The notes beneath the pieces were generated by a model. The model saw nothing but the letters and a program-made list of their open reading frames with translations, had not been told where the DNA came from and made no database searches. A program made the position numbers and the translations under genes. A stretch of DNA of 64,000 bases from Streptomonospora litoralis (GTDB taxonomy: Bacteria; Actinomycetota; Actinomycetes; Streptosporangiales; Streptosporangiaceae), in assembly GCF_004323735.1 (NCBI RefSeq), contig NZ_CP036455.1, positions 987,101-1,051,100 on the forward strand, in the 5' to 3' direction. This document shows positions 55,465-64,000 of this stretch, piece after piece. Position 1 is the stretch's first letter. Each line of letters begins with the position of its first letter.

Positions 55465-56727
55465 ATGGCATCCCTGCATAGCGACGTCGCGGACCTCGGC
55501 CTGGCCCAGGCCGGGGTCCGCCGCGTCGAATGGGCCGAGCGCGCGATGCCGGTCCTGCGCAAAGTGCACGACCGCTTCGCCGCGGAACGGCCGCTCGCGG
55601 GCATGCGCGTCGCAGCGTGCATGCACGTCACGGCCGAGACCGCCAACCTGCTGCGGGCGCTGAGCGGCGGCGGCGCCGAGATCGCCCTCGCGGCGTCCAA
55701 TCCCCTGTCCACCCAGGACGACACGGCCGCCGCGCTGGTCGCGGAGTACGGCATCTCGGTCTACGCGCGGGCCGGCATCGACCCGCAAAGCTACGACCGC
55801 AACCTGGTCACCGTCCTCGAACAGCGCCCGCACCTGCTGCTGGACGACGGATGCGACCTTGTCAACGTCGCCCACATGGAACGCCCCGAACTGCTGTCGG
55901 AGGCCGTGGGGGGCTGCGAGCAGACCACTACCGGCGTCATCCGGCTGCGCCGGATGAGCACCGAGGGCGTGCTCAAACTGCCGATGGTCGCTGTCAACGA
56001 CACCGCCACCAAGCGGATGTTCGACAACCGGTACGGCACCGGCCAGTCCACTCTGGACGGCATCATGCGCGCGACCAACGCGATGATCGCCGGGCGCACC
56101 GTCGTGGTGGCCGGGTTCGGCTACTGCGGGCGGGGCCTGGCCGAGCGTGCGCGGGGGCTGGGCGCCCGAGTCATCGTCACCGAGGTCGACCCCGTCAAGG
56201 CACTCGACGCCGTCATGCAGGGCTACACCGTGCTGCCCATGGACGAGGCCGCGCCCATCGCGGACGTGCTGGTCACCGTAACGGGTAACCGCGACGTGGT
56301 CCGCGCCGAGCACCTGGCCTCGCTCAAGGACGGCGCGGTCCTGGCCAATTCCGGCCACTTCGACGTCGAGATCGACCTGCCGTCGCTGGAGGCGATGTCG
56401 GTGGACATCCGCCGCGAGGTCCGACCGCAGGCCGACGAGTACGTCCTGTCCGACGGCCGGCGGATCGTCCTGCTGGCCGAGGGGCGCCTGGTCAACCTCG
56501 GGGCGGCCGAGGGGCATCCGGCCGCCGTGATGGACATGTCGTTCTCCGTGCAGGCGCTGACGGTGGCCTGGCTGGCCGGCGCCCACTCCGGCCTCGAACC
56601 GGGGGTGCTGGACGTGCCCGACGGAGTCGACACCCAGGTCGCCGGCTTGGAGTTGGAGGCGCTGGGCGTGCGCATCGACCGCCTCAGCCCCGACCAGTTG
56701 GAGTACCTCAACTCCTGGCAGGTCTGA
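55465..56727 (+). CDS. S-adenosylhomocysteinase paralogue (short type)
   Basis: A 420-aa homologue of ahcY starting 38 nt after it. It has A-A-S-N-P-L-S-T-Q-D-D, C-E-Q-T-T-T-G-V, V-N-D-T-A-T-K and the NAD loop G-F-G-Y-C-G-R-G-L-A. It lacks the ~40-residue insert and the K-P-D-x-Y-R-Y tail, ending E-Y-L-N-S-W-Q-V. This form resembles archaeal/Thermotoga SAH hydrolases, some of which act on S-inosylhomocysteine. The true substrate may therefore differ from the canonical neighbour. Confidence 0.88.
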   Translation: MASLHSDVADLGLAQAGVRRVEWAERAMPVLRKVHDRFAAERPLAGMRVAACMHVTAETANLLRALSGGGAEIALAASNPLSTQDDTAAALVAEYGISVYARAGIDPQSYDRNLVTVLEQRPHLLLDDGCDLVNVAHMERPELLSEAVGGCEQTTTGVIRLRRMSTEGVLKLPMVAVNDTATKRMFDNRYGTGQSTLDGIMRATNAMIAGRTVVVAGFGYCGRGLAERARGLGARVIVTEVDPVKALDAVMQGYTVLPMDEAAPIADVLVTVTGNRDVVRAEHLASLKDGAVLANSGHFDVEIDLPSLEAMSVDIRREVRPQADEYVLSDGRRIVLLAEGRLVNLGAAEGHPAAVMDMSFSVQALTVAWLAGAHSGLEPGVLDVPDGVDTQVAGLELEALGVRIDRLSPDQLEYLNSWQV

Positions 56728-56769
56728 AAGCCGCGGCGGCCCTGCAGGGGCACCTGCGCGCGACGCGGA

Positions 56770-57723
56770 CTAAGAGGGCGGGTGCTGCCGGGAATCCGCC
56801 CCGCCGGGGGCGCCGCCGGGAGCGGGGAACCCGCCGCTCTGCGGCGACTGCGGGCCGTCGGGCCACCCGGGAGCAGGTGTGCCGCCGTGGCCGTGCGCCG
56901 CCGGGCCGGCGCCGCCCTGCTGCCAGGCGTCCTGCACGCCCGCGCGGCGCTCGGCCAGCCGCTCCTCTTCGCGGCGGCGGCGTTCGGCCAGGACCGCCGC
57001 GAGGTACTCGGGGGGAGCCGTGCCGGGCGGCGGAGGCGGGCTGACGACCGCGGAGACGAGGTCGGCGATGCGCACCCCCATGCTGTAGCGCGACTCCTCG
57101 GTGAGCTCGCCGAAGCGCATCAGGTACTGCCGCGCCATACCGGCGGTTTCGGAGGAGAGCTGGGAGAGTTCGGCCCCGCGGGCCCACTCGGCCAGCTGCG
57201 GAGGCATCGCAAAGGAATCGTCGGGACGCCGGGCGGCGCGCTCGTGCACCACCATGGTGCCGGCGATGAAGTCGCCCACGCGGCGCCCGTCGCGGTTCAG
57301 CAGCGAACAGAGCAGCGCGACCACACCCGAGAACGTCCAGATCTCCACCACCGCGGCCAGGGCGCGTCCGAGTGCCTGGCGGAACCGCTCGGGCGAACCG
57401 TCGGTGCCGACCACGCGCAGCCCCAGCGCCAGCTTGCCCAGCGAGCGCCCTCGGGTGAGCGTCTCGAATGCGGTGGGGTAACCCACCACCACGAGCACGA
57501 TCAGCGCGAGATTGATGGCCGCGGTGGCTGCGGCGTCGAGGCCGGAGCCGACCAGCGACGTCAGCAGGACGGCCAGCACCAGCGCCACCACCTGCACGGC
57601 GACGTCGATGAGCAGCCCTGCCATGCGAGTCGCGAAACCGGCCGGACGCAGGTCGAGCACCACGGCGTCGCCGGTGACCAGGGGCGCCTGGTCGTCGAAG
57701 GGTGCACCGCCCGGATGAGCCAC
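56770..57723 (-). CDS. RDD family membrane protein
   Basis: A 317-aa protein. The RDD domain (about 20-155) begins R-P-A-G-F-A-T-R-M-A-G-L-L-I-D and has three to four membrane helices, with R-G-R-S-L-G-K-L-A-L-G-L-R-V-V in the loop. A cytoplasmic helical part (about 175-265) ends in a Pro/Gly/Gln-rich tail. Function is unknown; transport is suspected for the family. It is divergent from the SpoIIM-like gene, an arrangement matching mycobacterial Rv3694c/Rv3695. The GTG at 57723 is used, with AGGAAGG about 10 nt upstream. Confidence 0.88.
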   Translation of the reverse strand: MAHPGGAPFDDQAPLVTGDAVVLDLRPAGFATRMAGLLIDVAVQVVALVLAVLLTSLVGSGLDAAATAAINLALIVLVVVGYPTAFETLTRGRSLGKLALGLRVVGTDGSPERFRQALGRALAAVVEIWTFSGVVALLCSLLNRDGRRVGDFIAGTMVVHERAARRPDDSFAMPPQLAEWARGAELSQLSSETAGMARQYLMRFGELTEESRYSMGVRIADLVSAVVSPPPPPGTAPPEYLAAVLAERRRREEERLAERRAGVQDAWQQGGAGPAAHGHGGTPAPGWPDGPQSPQSGGFPAPGGAPGGADSRQHPPS

Positions 57724-58000
57724 CGTCGCCCGCCTTCCTGGAATCGCCGCGCCGCAGGGCGCCGACTGTACCGTGCCGAGTCCTGTTCCCAGTCTGGCAG
57801 GCGATGGCGACGAACCGGACGCGGCCGTCGTCCCGACGCGGAACGGCGCTTTCCCACCGTCCGCGGGGGCGCAGCCGCGCACGAGTGGGCTCCGGGCCGA
57901 CGCGGCCGCGGGAGCGCCGACAGCGACCGCGCTCGGCGCGTCGCCGGGGACCCGCTCGCCGGGAACCCGCCTCGGCGCGGGTGCCGGTAAAGTCGCCTGC

Positions 58001-58996
58001 GTGGATCTCGACGTCTTCACCGCCGCCCACCGCTCCGACTGGGAACGCCTCGACCGTCTCGTGCGCGGTCGGCGCCGCCTCGACGGCCCGGAGGTCGACG
58101 AACTCGTCGAGCTTTACCAGCGCGTGTCCACCCACCTCTCCCTGGTGCGCTCCTCGGGCCAGGACCCCGCCCTGGTGGGTTACCTCTCCGGGCTCGTGGC
58201 ACGCGCGCGCTCCGCGGTAACCGGCGCGCACGAACCCGCCTGGCGCGACCTCTCCCGCTTCTTCACCCAGACCTTCCCCGCGGTGCTGTACCGGCTGCGC
58301 TGGTGGTGGATCGCCGCGAGCCTCGGCACGGTCGCCTTCTCGACGGCGATCGCGGCCTGGATCGCCTCCGATCCCCGCACGCGCAGCGCCATCGGCACCC
58401 CCGAGCAGATCCGCGCCTACGTCGAGAACGACTTCGCGAACTACTACGTGGAGCATCCCGGCGCCTCCTTCGCCGCGCAGGTGTGGACCAACAACGCCTG
58501 GGCCGCCGCCCAGGCGCTGATCCTGGGCGTGTTCCTGTGCCTGCCCACGATCTACGTGCTGGCGCTCAACGGCGCCAACCTCGGTTTGGCGGGCGGGCTG
58601 ATGTTCGCCGCCGGCAAGGGCGACGTCTTCTTCGGGCTGATCCTGCCGCACGGACTGCTGGAGCTGACCGCGGTGTTCGTCGCCGCGGGAGTGGGCCTCA
58701 AGCTCGGTTGGACCGTCATCGCCCCGGGGCCGCGCCCGCGCCTGCGCGCCTTAGGGGAAGAAGCCCGCCCGGCCCTGGCCGTCGCACTGGGGTTGGTGCT
58801 GGTGCTGTTCCTCTCCGGGCTGATCGAGGGGTTCGTGACCGGCTGGGTGCACATCACTTGGCTGCGCATCGCCATCGGTGTTGCGGCCGAACTGCTCTTC
58901 CTCGCCTACGTCTTCATCGTGGGCCGCGCGGCCCACAACCGCGGAGTCACAGGCGACATCGCCTCCGGCCCGCAGGCGGCCCCGGTCGCGGGTTAG
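58001..58996 (+). CDS. Stage II sporulation protein M-like (DUF95/SpoIIM) membrane protein
   Basis: A 331-aa integral membrane protein. A soluble N-terminal helical part (about 1-95) with Q-R-V-S-T-H-L-S-L-V-R-S precedes about six membrane helices. It keeps the family motifs W-T-N-N-A-W-A-A-A-Q-A and L-P-H-G-L-L-E-L. The GTG start at 58001 is chosen from the family start V-D-L-D-V-F; upstream sequence is open but unlike the family. It belongs to the conserved RDD/SpoIIM/DUF58/MoxR block, here separated from DUF58 by repeats. Confidence 0.85.
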   Translation: MDLDVFTAAHRSDWERLDRLVRGRRRLDGPEVDELVELYQRVSTHLSLVRSSGQDPALVGYLSGLVARARSAVTGAHEPAWRDLSRFFTQTFPAVLYRLRWWWIAASLGTVAFSTAIAAWIASDPRTRSAIGTPEQIRAYVENDFANYYVEHPGASFAAQVWTNNAWAAAQALILGVFLCLPTIYVLALNGANLGLAGGLMFAAGKGDVFFGLILPHGLLELTAVFVAAGVGLKLGWTVIAPGPRPRLRALGEEARPALAVALGLVLVLFLSGLIEGFVTGWVHITWLRIAIGVAAELLFLAYVFIVGRAAHNRGVTGDIASGPQAAPVAG

Positions 58997-59416
58997 GTTC
59001 CGGGCAGGCGGCTCGGGTGCGCTGGGCAGGCGGCTCGGGCATGTTGTGCGGCCTTGTTGGTCTGCCGGGTGGCGGATGGTCTTAGGGAAAAGCGGCGGCG
59101 ATGGTGGCGCAGGGCCCGGCCCGCGGTCGACGCGTCGGGTGCCCGCCGGTGGCCCGTGCGGCGGGGGCGGGTCGGGTCCGCTGGGCGGCCTTGCTGGTCT
59201 GCCGGGTGGCGGATGGTCTTAGGGAAAAGCGGCGGCGAGGGCGGTGGAGGGCCGGGCCTGCGGTCGTCGGTTCGGGTGCTCGCCGGTGGCGGGGGCCGGC
59301 GGGGCGGCGGCGACGACGGCAGCGGGGCCGGGCCTGCGGTTGACGGGGGCGGCGGTCACCGGCCCCTGGCCGCTGTCTGGTTAAAACCCTGCGTTGGGCG
59401 GCACCGGTGCCATCGA

Positions 59417-59466
59417 GTCTGTCTGCACAGTTGGATTCGGCGCCGAATCCAACCCTGCAGACAGAC
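59417..59466. repeat. 50-bp near-perfect palindrome
   Basis: The two 25-base arms meet with no spacer between 59441 and 59442. The inner 12 bp (GTTGGATTCGGC) and outer 11 bp (GTCTGTCTGCA) of each arm pair perfectly; only two positions mismatch. It lies 28 bp before hairpin copy 3 and is absent from the other repeat copies. Confidence 0.88.
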
Positions 59467-59494
59467 TTGGCGCGGCTTGGCCCGTCTATCGTGA

Positions 59495-59537
59495 ACTTAT
59501 GGTCGCAGGTAAGCGCATTCCGCGGCCATAAGTTCCC
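59495..59537. repeat. 43-bp hairpin, copy 3 of 3
   Basis: Same arms, GAACTTATGGTCGC and GCGGCCATAAGTTC, and the same 15-bp loop as copy 2. Confidence 0.85.
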
Positions 59538-60575
59538 GATCATCGCCGGATGGACCGGCATAGGGGACCTACCGACGCCGGTTGGCCGGCGTGGTGCCGC
59601 CGTGTTCCGGCCGGGCCCGCACCGGCAGAAGGCCCCGCGCGGCGGGGCGCGGTCGCGGGTGCCCGCACGGCCCGGTGGCGCGCCGGATCGGGGGCCGGGG
59701 GCGACGACACGGCGCTCATGGCGCCCGTGTGGCGCCGCCGGGAGCGCCGCCGTCCGATGGGGTGGACTTTTGGGGCCCTATGCCCGTTGTGCGGGCGGCG
59801 TCGGCGGGTGCGGCGGCCACGAGGTGCACGAAAAGTTGCCCCCGGGGCTGTTTTCGCGCCATTCGGTGCGCCTCGTGCGCCATCACCGCCGCAGCGCGGA
59901 GGCAGACCCGCCGGGAACTCGGGCATTGGTGGGCAAACCACCCCGTGTTGTTTCGTATCGCGGAATGACGGTGCGAGGGCGGCACCTCGGGGCGGCGCGG
60001 AGGCCGATGACGCCGCACCTACGTGCATCTCGTGACCCCGATCCGGCTGCATGACCGCCGCCGGGAGCCCCGCATCAGGCCCGCGCCGACAACCGGGCGG
60101 CGCCCCCGGGACTCGACCACCCGCGGCCGGGGCCGCGGACCACCGCCGACCACCGAAGGCCCGGCCCCGTTGCTGCCGGCGCCGCCCCCGTCGGCCGCCG
60201 TCACCGGCGGGCACCCGGCCCGGTGACCGCAGGCTCAGCCCTCCGCCGCCGTCGCCGCCGCTTTCCAGGCAAGACCACCCGCCCCCGGCAGACCACAAGG
60301 CCGCACAGCGGACCCGACCCGCCCCGTCGGCCGCCGTCACCGGCGGGCACCCGGCCCGTTGGGCACAGGCGTCACCCCGCAGTGCCCTCGCCGCCTCGTC
60401 GGCCGCCGCCACCGGCGAGCACCCGGTCCGGTGGGCACGGGCCCAACCCACCGCCGCCCTCGCTGCGGCTTTCCGGTGAAGACCGCCCGTCGCTCGACAG
60501 ACCACAAGGCTGCACAGCGGACCTGGGCCGCCTGCGGGTAGGCCCGGGAGAGGCCCGCGGAGCCGCGAGCTCCGG

Positions 60576-61877
60576 TTACAGCCTTCCCTGAGCCTTCAGC
60601 GAGATGTAGGCGTCGGCCAGGGCCGGGGCGATGTGCTCGGGATCGGCGTCGACGACCTCCACCCCGTGGCGGCGCAGTTCGGCGGTGATGCGGCTGCGTT
60701 CGCCCAGCGTCCGCTCGGCCGCGGCCGCTTCGTAGACCGCCCGGCCGCTGCCGCGTTCGGCTGCCATCTCGGTGACCCGGGGGTCGCCCACAGCGGCCAC
60801 CATCAGCAGGTGGCGGGAGGTCAGTGAGGGCAGCCGCGGCAGCAGGCCCTCTTCCAGCGCCGCGGCGTTCAGGTCGGTCAGCAGCACCACCAGCTGCCGG
60901 GTGCGGCTGTGCCCGCCGAGGATCGTGGCGACCAGGCCCGCGGTGTCCGACTCCACCAGCTCGGCCTCCAGCGGCGCCATGGCCTGCACGATCTGCGGGA
61001 TGCGGCTGCCGCGGCCGTGGCTGCGCACCTGGGCGCGCACGCGGCGGTCGTAGGCGAGCAGGTCGACCCGGTCACCGGCCTTGCCGGCCAAGGCGGCGAG
61101 CAGCAGCGCCGCGTCCATGGCGTGGTCCAGCCGGGGCACGTCGCCCACCCGGCCGGCCGAGGTGCGGCCGGTGTCGAGCACGATCAGGATGCGGCGATCG
61201 CGCTCGGGCCGCCAGGTGCGCACGACGACGGCGTCGCGGCGGGCCGTGGCGCGCCAGTCGATGGAGCGCACGTCGTCGCCGGGCACGTACTCCCGCAGCG
61301 AGTCGAACTCGCTGCCCTGGCCCCGTACCAGGGCCGTGTGCTGGCCATCGAGCTCGCGCAGCCGCGACAGCTTGCCCGGCAGGTGCCGCCGGCTGTGGAA
61401 CGGCGGCAGCGCCCGCAGCGTCCACGGCACGGAGTGTGTGCACTGGCGCGCGGCCAGCCCCAGCGGGCCCAGACTGCGCACCGTCACCCCCGCGGCCGCC
61501 TGGTCGCCGCGCCGCGTCGGCGTGAGCGCGGTGGTCAGCCGCACTCGGCCGCCGCCCGGGATACGCACCCGGCGGCGGGTCGGCTGCGCGCCCGCGCTGG
61601 GCGCCCACGCGTCGCGGACGACTCCGCGCACCGCGCGGCGGCGGGGGTTGGCCGCCACCAGCGCGACCTCCCCGGTCTCCCCGAGCCGGACGGAGGTGTC
61701 GCCGGAGCGCTCGAAGCGCAGCGCGCGCGGGCTGGGCGCCAGCACCACGTCGGCCGCCACGGCCAGCGCCAGCGGCACCAGCAGCGCGGCGACCAGCCAA
61801 GAACCGACCGATCCCGCGATGAGCACCACGAGCATGGCGGCGACGGCGGCCAGCACCGCCCGCCCCGTGATCGCCAT
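60576..61877 (-). CDS. DUF58 domain protein
   Basis: A 433-aa protein with two N-terminal membrane helices (about 7-24 and 26-46) and a beta-rich middle. The DUF58 signature E-F-D-S-L-R-E-Y-V-P-G-D-D-V-R-S-I-D-W-R-A-T-A-R is followed by a von Willebrand-like region with L-I-V-L-D-T-G-R-T-S. DUF58 proteins work with MoxR AAA+ ATPases, here encoded just upstream (70 nt). The pair may act as a chaperone-like system for envelope or redox proteins. Confidence 0.92.
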   Translation of the reverse strand: MAITGRAVLAAVAAMLVVLIAGSVGSWLVAALLVPLALAVAADVVLAPSPRALRFERSGDTSVRLGETGEVALVAANPRRRAVRGVVRDAWAPSAGAQPTRRRVRIPGGGRVRLTTALTPTRRGDQAAAGVTVRSLGPLGLAARQCTHSVPWTLRALPPFHSRRHLPGKLSRLRELDGQHTALVRGQGSEFDSLREYVPGDDVRSIDWRATARRDAVVVRTWRPERDRRILIVLDTGRTSAGRVGDVPRLDHAMDAALLLAALAGKAGDRVDLLAYDRRVRAQVRSHGRGSRIPQIVQAMAPLEAELVESDTAGLVATILGGHSRTRQLVVLLTDLNAAALEEGLLPRLPSLTSRHLLMVAAVGDPRVTEMAAERGSGRAVYEAAAAERTLGERSRITAELRRHGVEVVDADPEHIAPALADAYISLKAQGRL

Positions 61878-61947
61878 CGTCGCCTACCTCCGTACCTGTG
61901 AGCTGTGCCTGTGTGCGTGCCGGTGCCCTTTTCGGGCGGGAGCCGCG

Positions 61948-62943
<996 letters not shown>

Positions 62944-63025
62944 GTGTGGTCTCCCTCGGTCGGCGAAGTCGGCAACGGCATGGTCGGATGGGCGGCGGCG
63001 CCGGGCGGGCGCGAGCCGTCGATGC

Positions 63026-64000
63026 TCACCGCAGGCGCCCTTCCAGCGCGTCCAGCTCGTCGGCCAGCCGCACCAGCCCGTTGTCGTCGGCGGTATAGGA
63101 GTCGTCGCCGCCGGCCTCGCGCGGCCCGAAGAGCAGCGCGCCCAGCTGGGCGGGATCGTCTCCCGTGCGGGCGGCGGCCGACTCCACTACAGCGGTCGGC
63201 GCGGCGTCGGGGCCCAGCCCCAGCCCCGGCCGGATCCGCCGCAGAGTGCCCGAGCGCAGCGCGGCGCCCGCGCGGTCGCGGGCCCGGCGCGCGGCGTAGA
63301 GCCCGGCGCGGCCCTCGGTGGTCTCGGAGGCGCGCACGACTACGGGCAGCCGCTCGGTCACCAGCGGTCCCAGGCGCCGCCCTCGCCACAGCGCGAGCAG
63401 CAGCAGCGCAGCGGCCAGGGGGACGAGGGCGAGCCGCAGCTGCACCGGAATCAGCTGCCACAGGCTCTGCCCCTGCTCGGGCACCGGGTCGGGGCGCAGC
63501 CACACCACGTCGCGCTCGCCGATGAGCGAGAGGACCAGCGCGGCGTTGCCCTCGTCGTCGAGGCGGGCGTTGGTCAGCGGCGCGGGACTGCCCAGCACGG
63601 TGGTGGTGTGCCCTTCGCCGGAGACCCGCACCAGTGCGTGCCCACCCGCGGCGGGGTAGCAGGCGCGGGCGCCGCCCCCTTCGGTGCTGTAGACCTCGCC
63701 GCCGATGTCGGCGGTGCCCGCCGCCTCCGCGGCCGCCAGTCCGCACTCGGGGGCCAGCGTCTGCTCCTCGGTGCGGCCGGTCATCCGCACACCGGGCGCC
63801 AGGGCGTTCAGCGCAGGGGTGGTGGGGCGCACCAGGATGCGGTCGCCCAGGCCCCCGGACAGCCGGTCCAGCTGCTCGCGGGTCAGGCGGTGCGCGCCCG
63901 CGAGCACCGTCACGCCGCCCGGTCCGGCCGCCTCCAGGGCGTCGGCCGCGCTGCGGGCGACGTCGACCTCGTTGCCGCGGTCCCGCAGGATCTGCACGAG
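63026..64000 (-). CDS. DUF4350 domain membrane protein (partial, 5' end outside window)
   Basis: At least 324 codons are visible; the reading frame runs off the right edge, so the N-terminus is missing. The visible N-terminal part (about 1-165) is the DUF4350 domain. A membrane helix with L-R-L-A-L-V-P-L-A-A-A-L-L-L-L-A-L-W follows at about 190-207. The cytoplasmic part contains V-T-E-R-L-P-V-V-V-R-A-S-E-T-T-E-G-R-A-G-L-Y. It is the usual upstream partner of MoxR in actinobacteria (compare Rv3691). Function is unknown. Confidence 0.88.
   Translation of the reverse strand, partial: LVQILRDRGNEVDVARSAADALEAAGPGGVTVLAGAHRLTREQLDRLSGGLGDRILVRPTTPALNALAPGVRMTGRTEEQTLAPECGLAAAEAAGTADIGGEVYSTEGGGARACYPAAGGHALVRVSGEGHTTTVLGSPAPLTNARLDDEGNAALVLSLIGERDVVWLRPDPVPEQGQSLWQLIPVQLRLALVPLAAALLLLALWRGRRLGPLVTERLPVVVRASETTEGRAGLYAARRARDRAGAALRSGTLRRIRPGLGLGPDAAPTAVVESAAARTGDDPAQLGALLFGPREAGGDDSYTADDNGLVRLADELDALEGRLR

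Larger units (their letters stand above)
58997..60575. repeat. Repeat-rich intergenic block R3
   Basis: About 1.6 kb of composite repeats with no credible gene. A 53-bp block, GCGGCCTTG(T/C)TGGTCTG onward, occurs twice at 59048-59100 and 59185-59237, in tandem with a 137-bp period. Similar cores occur in the opposite orientation at about 60262-60330 and 60464-60530, so the block is roughly inverted-symmetric. 59479-60170 matches 251-850. It also holds a 50-bp palindrome and the third hairpin copy. Confidence 0.72.

Noticed and set aside
59540-60505. A 321-codon minus-strand frame over the repeat block
   Set aside because: Arg/Pro/Ala-rich composition, no ribosome site, and the frame is not kept consistently in the 0.3-0.9 kb copy. 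Treated as noncoding.

Overview
The window reads as a chromosomal segment of a very high-GC actinomycete. Three kinds of evidence point there. Lineage markers: a WhiB protein, an F420 pathway with the actinobacterial CofE-nitroreductase fusion, the fused 2-oxoglutarate enzyme Kgd, and DUF3499, DUF5719 and DUF6104 proteins. Gene order: fbiB-fbiA-whiB-glycosyltransferase-DUF5719-metallopeptidase-DUF3499-manB-SIS resembles the mycobacterial whiB2/fbiA/manB locus. Regulation: a CelR/CebR-type operator sits before a cellulose-type LPMO, as in Thermobifida. Nocardiopsaceae (Nocardiopsis, Streptomonospora, Thermobifida relatives) is the best guess, as an inference. No phage, ICE, CRISPR array or large biosynthetic cluster is visible.

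Layout. 1-1.04 kb is a degenerate intergenic repeat. 1.0-5.1 kb holds an SdpI-like membrane protein, an MDR oxidoreductase, a PadR regulator coupled to a DUF4097 protein, and a small DUF6104 gene. 5.1-8.8 kb is kgd. 9.6-19.4 kb carries an SDR, a BlaI-type repressor, an aminotransferase, a methyltransferase, an M16 peptidase pair, a Ser/Thr kinase and an MFS transporter. 19.6-25.4 kb has an unusual tRNA gene, a Bcp peroxiredoxin, a CDP-alcohol phosphatidyltransferase, DUF3618, a methyltransferase, a PLP-fold protein and purU. 25.7-30.0 kb is an Asp23/AmaP envelope cluster divergent from an ECF sigma factor and a putative anti-sigma/Asp23 fusion. 30.1-32.8 kb has a HAD phosphatase, an IdeR-boxed FhuF-type protein and the LPMO.

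33.5-35.8 kb encodes the last steps of F420 synthesis (fbiB, fbiA). A membrane protein with a Tyr/Gly/Gln-rich tail follows, then whiB and the envelope sugar block to 47.8 kb (glycosyltransferase, DUF5719, DUF3499, manB, Trm112-like, SIS isomerase). 47.9-53.2 kb has a second kinase, an unrecognised 488-aa protein and an OafA/SGNH acyltransferase. 53.3-56.7 kb has a MerR regulator and two tandem S-adenosylhomocysteinases of different structural types. 56.8-64 kb is the RDD / SpoIIM / DUF58 / MoxR / DUF4350 block, split by a 1.6-kb repeat-rich stretch.

The least explained signal is a dispersed intergenic repeat family. Copies or relics lie near 0.1-0.95, 13.0, 17.8, 25.4-25.7, 33.05-33.48, 44.8 and 59.0-60.56 kb. 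The better copies have imperfect terminal inverted repeats beginning T(A/G)AG(C/T)CGTGT, and several ends coincide with or abut stop codons. Three copies carry the same 43-bp hairpin, and one carries a 50-bp palindrome. Other signals worth checking are a class-I tRNA with a UAG anticodon, the ECF-linked Asp23 cluster with an HPD-motif microprotein, a nested hairpin upstream of kgd, and an SDR lacking its catalytic tyrosine.
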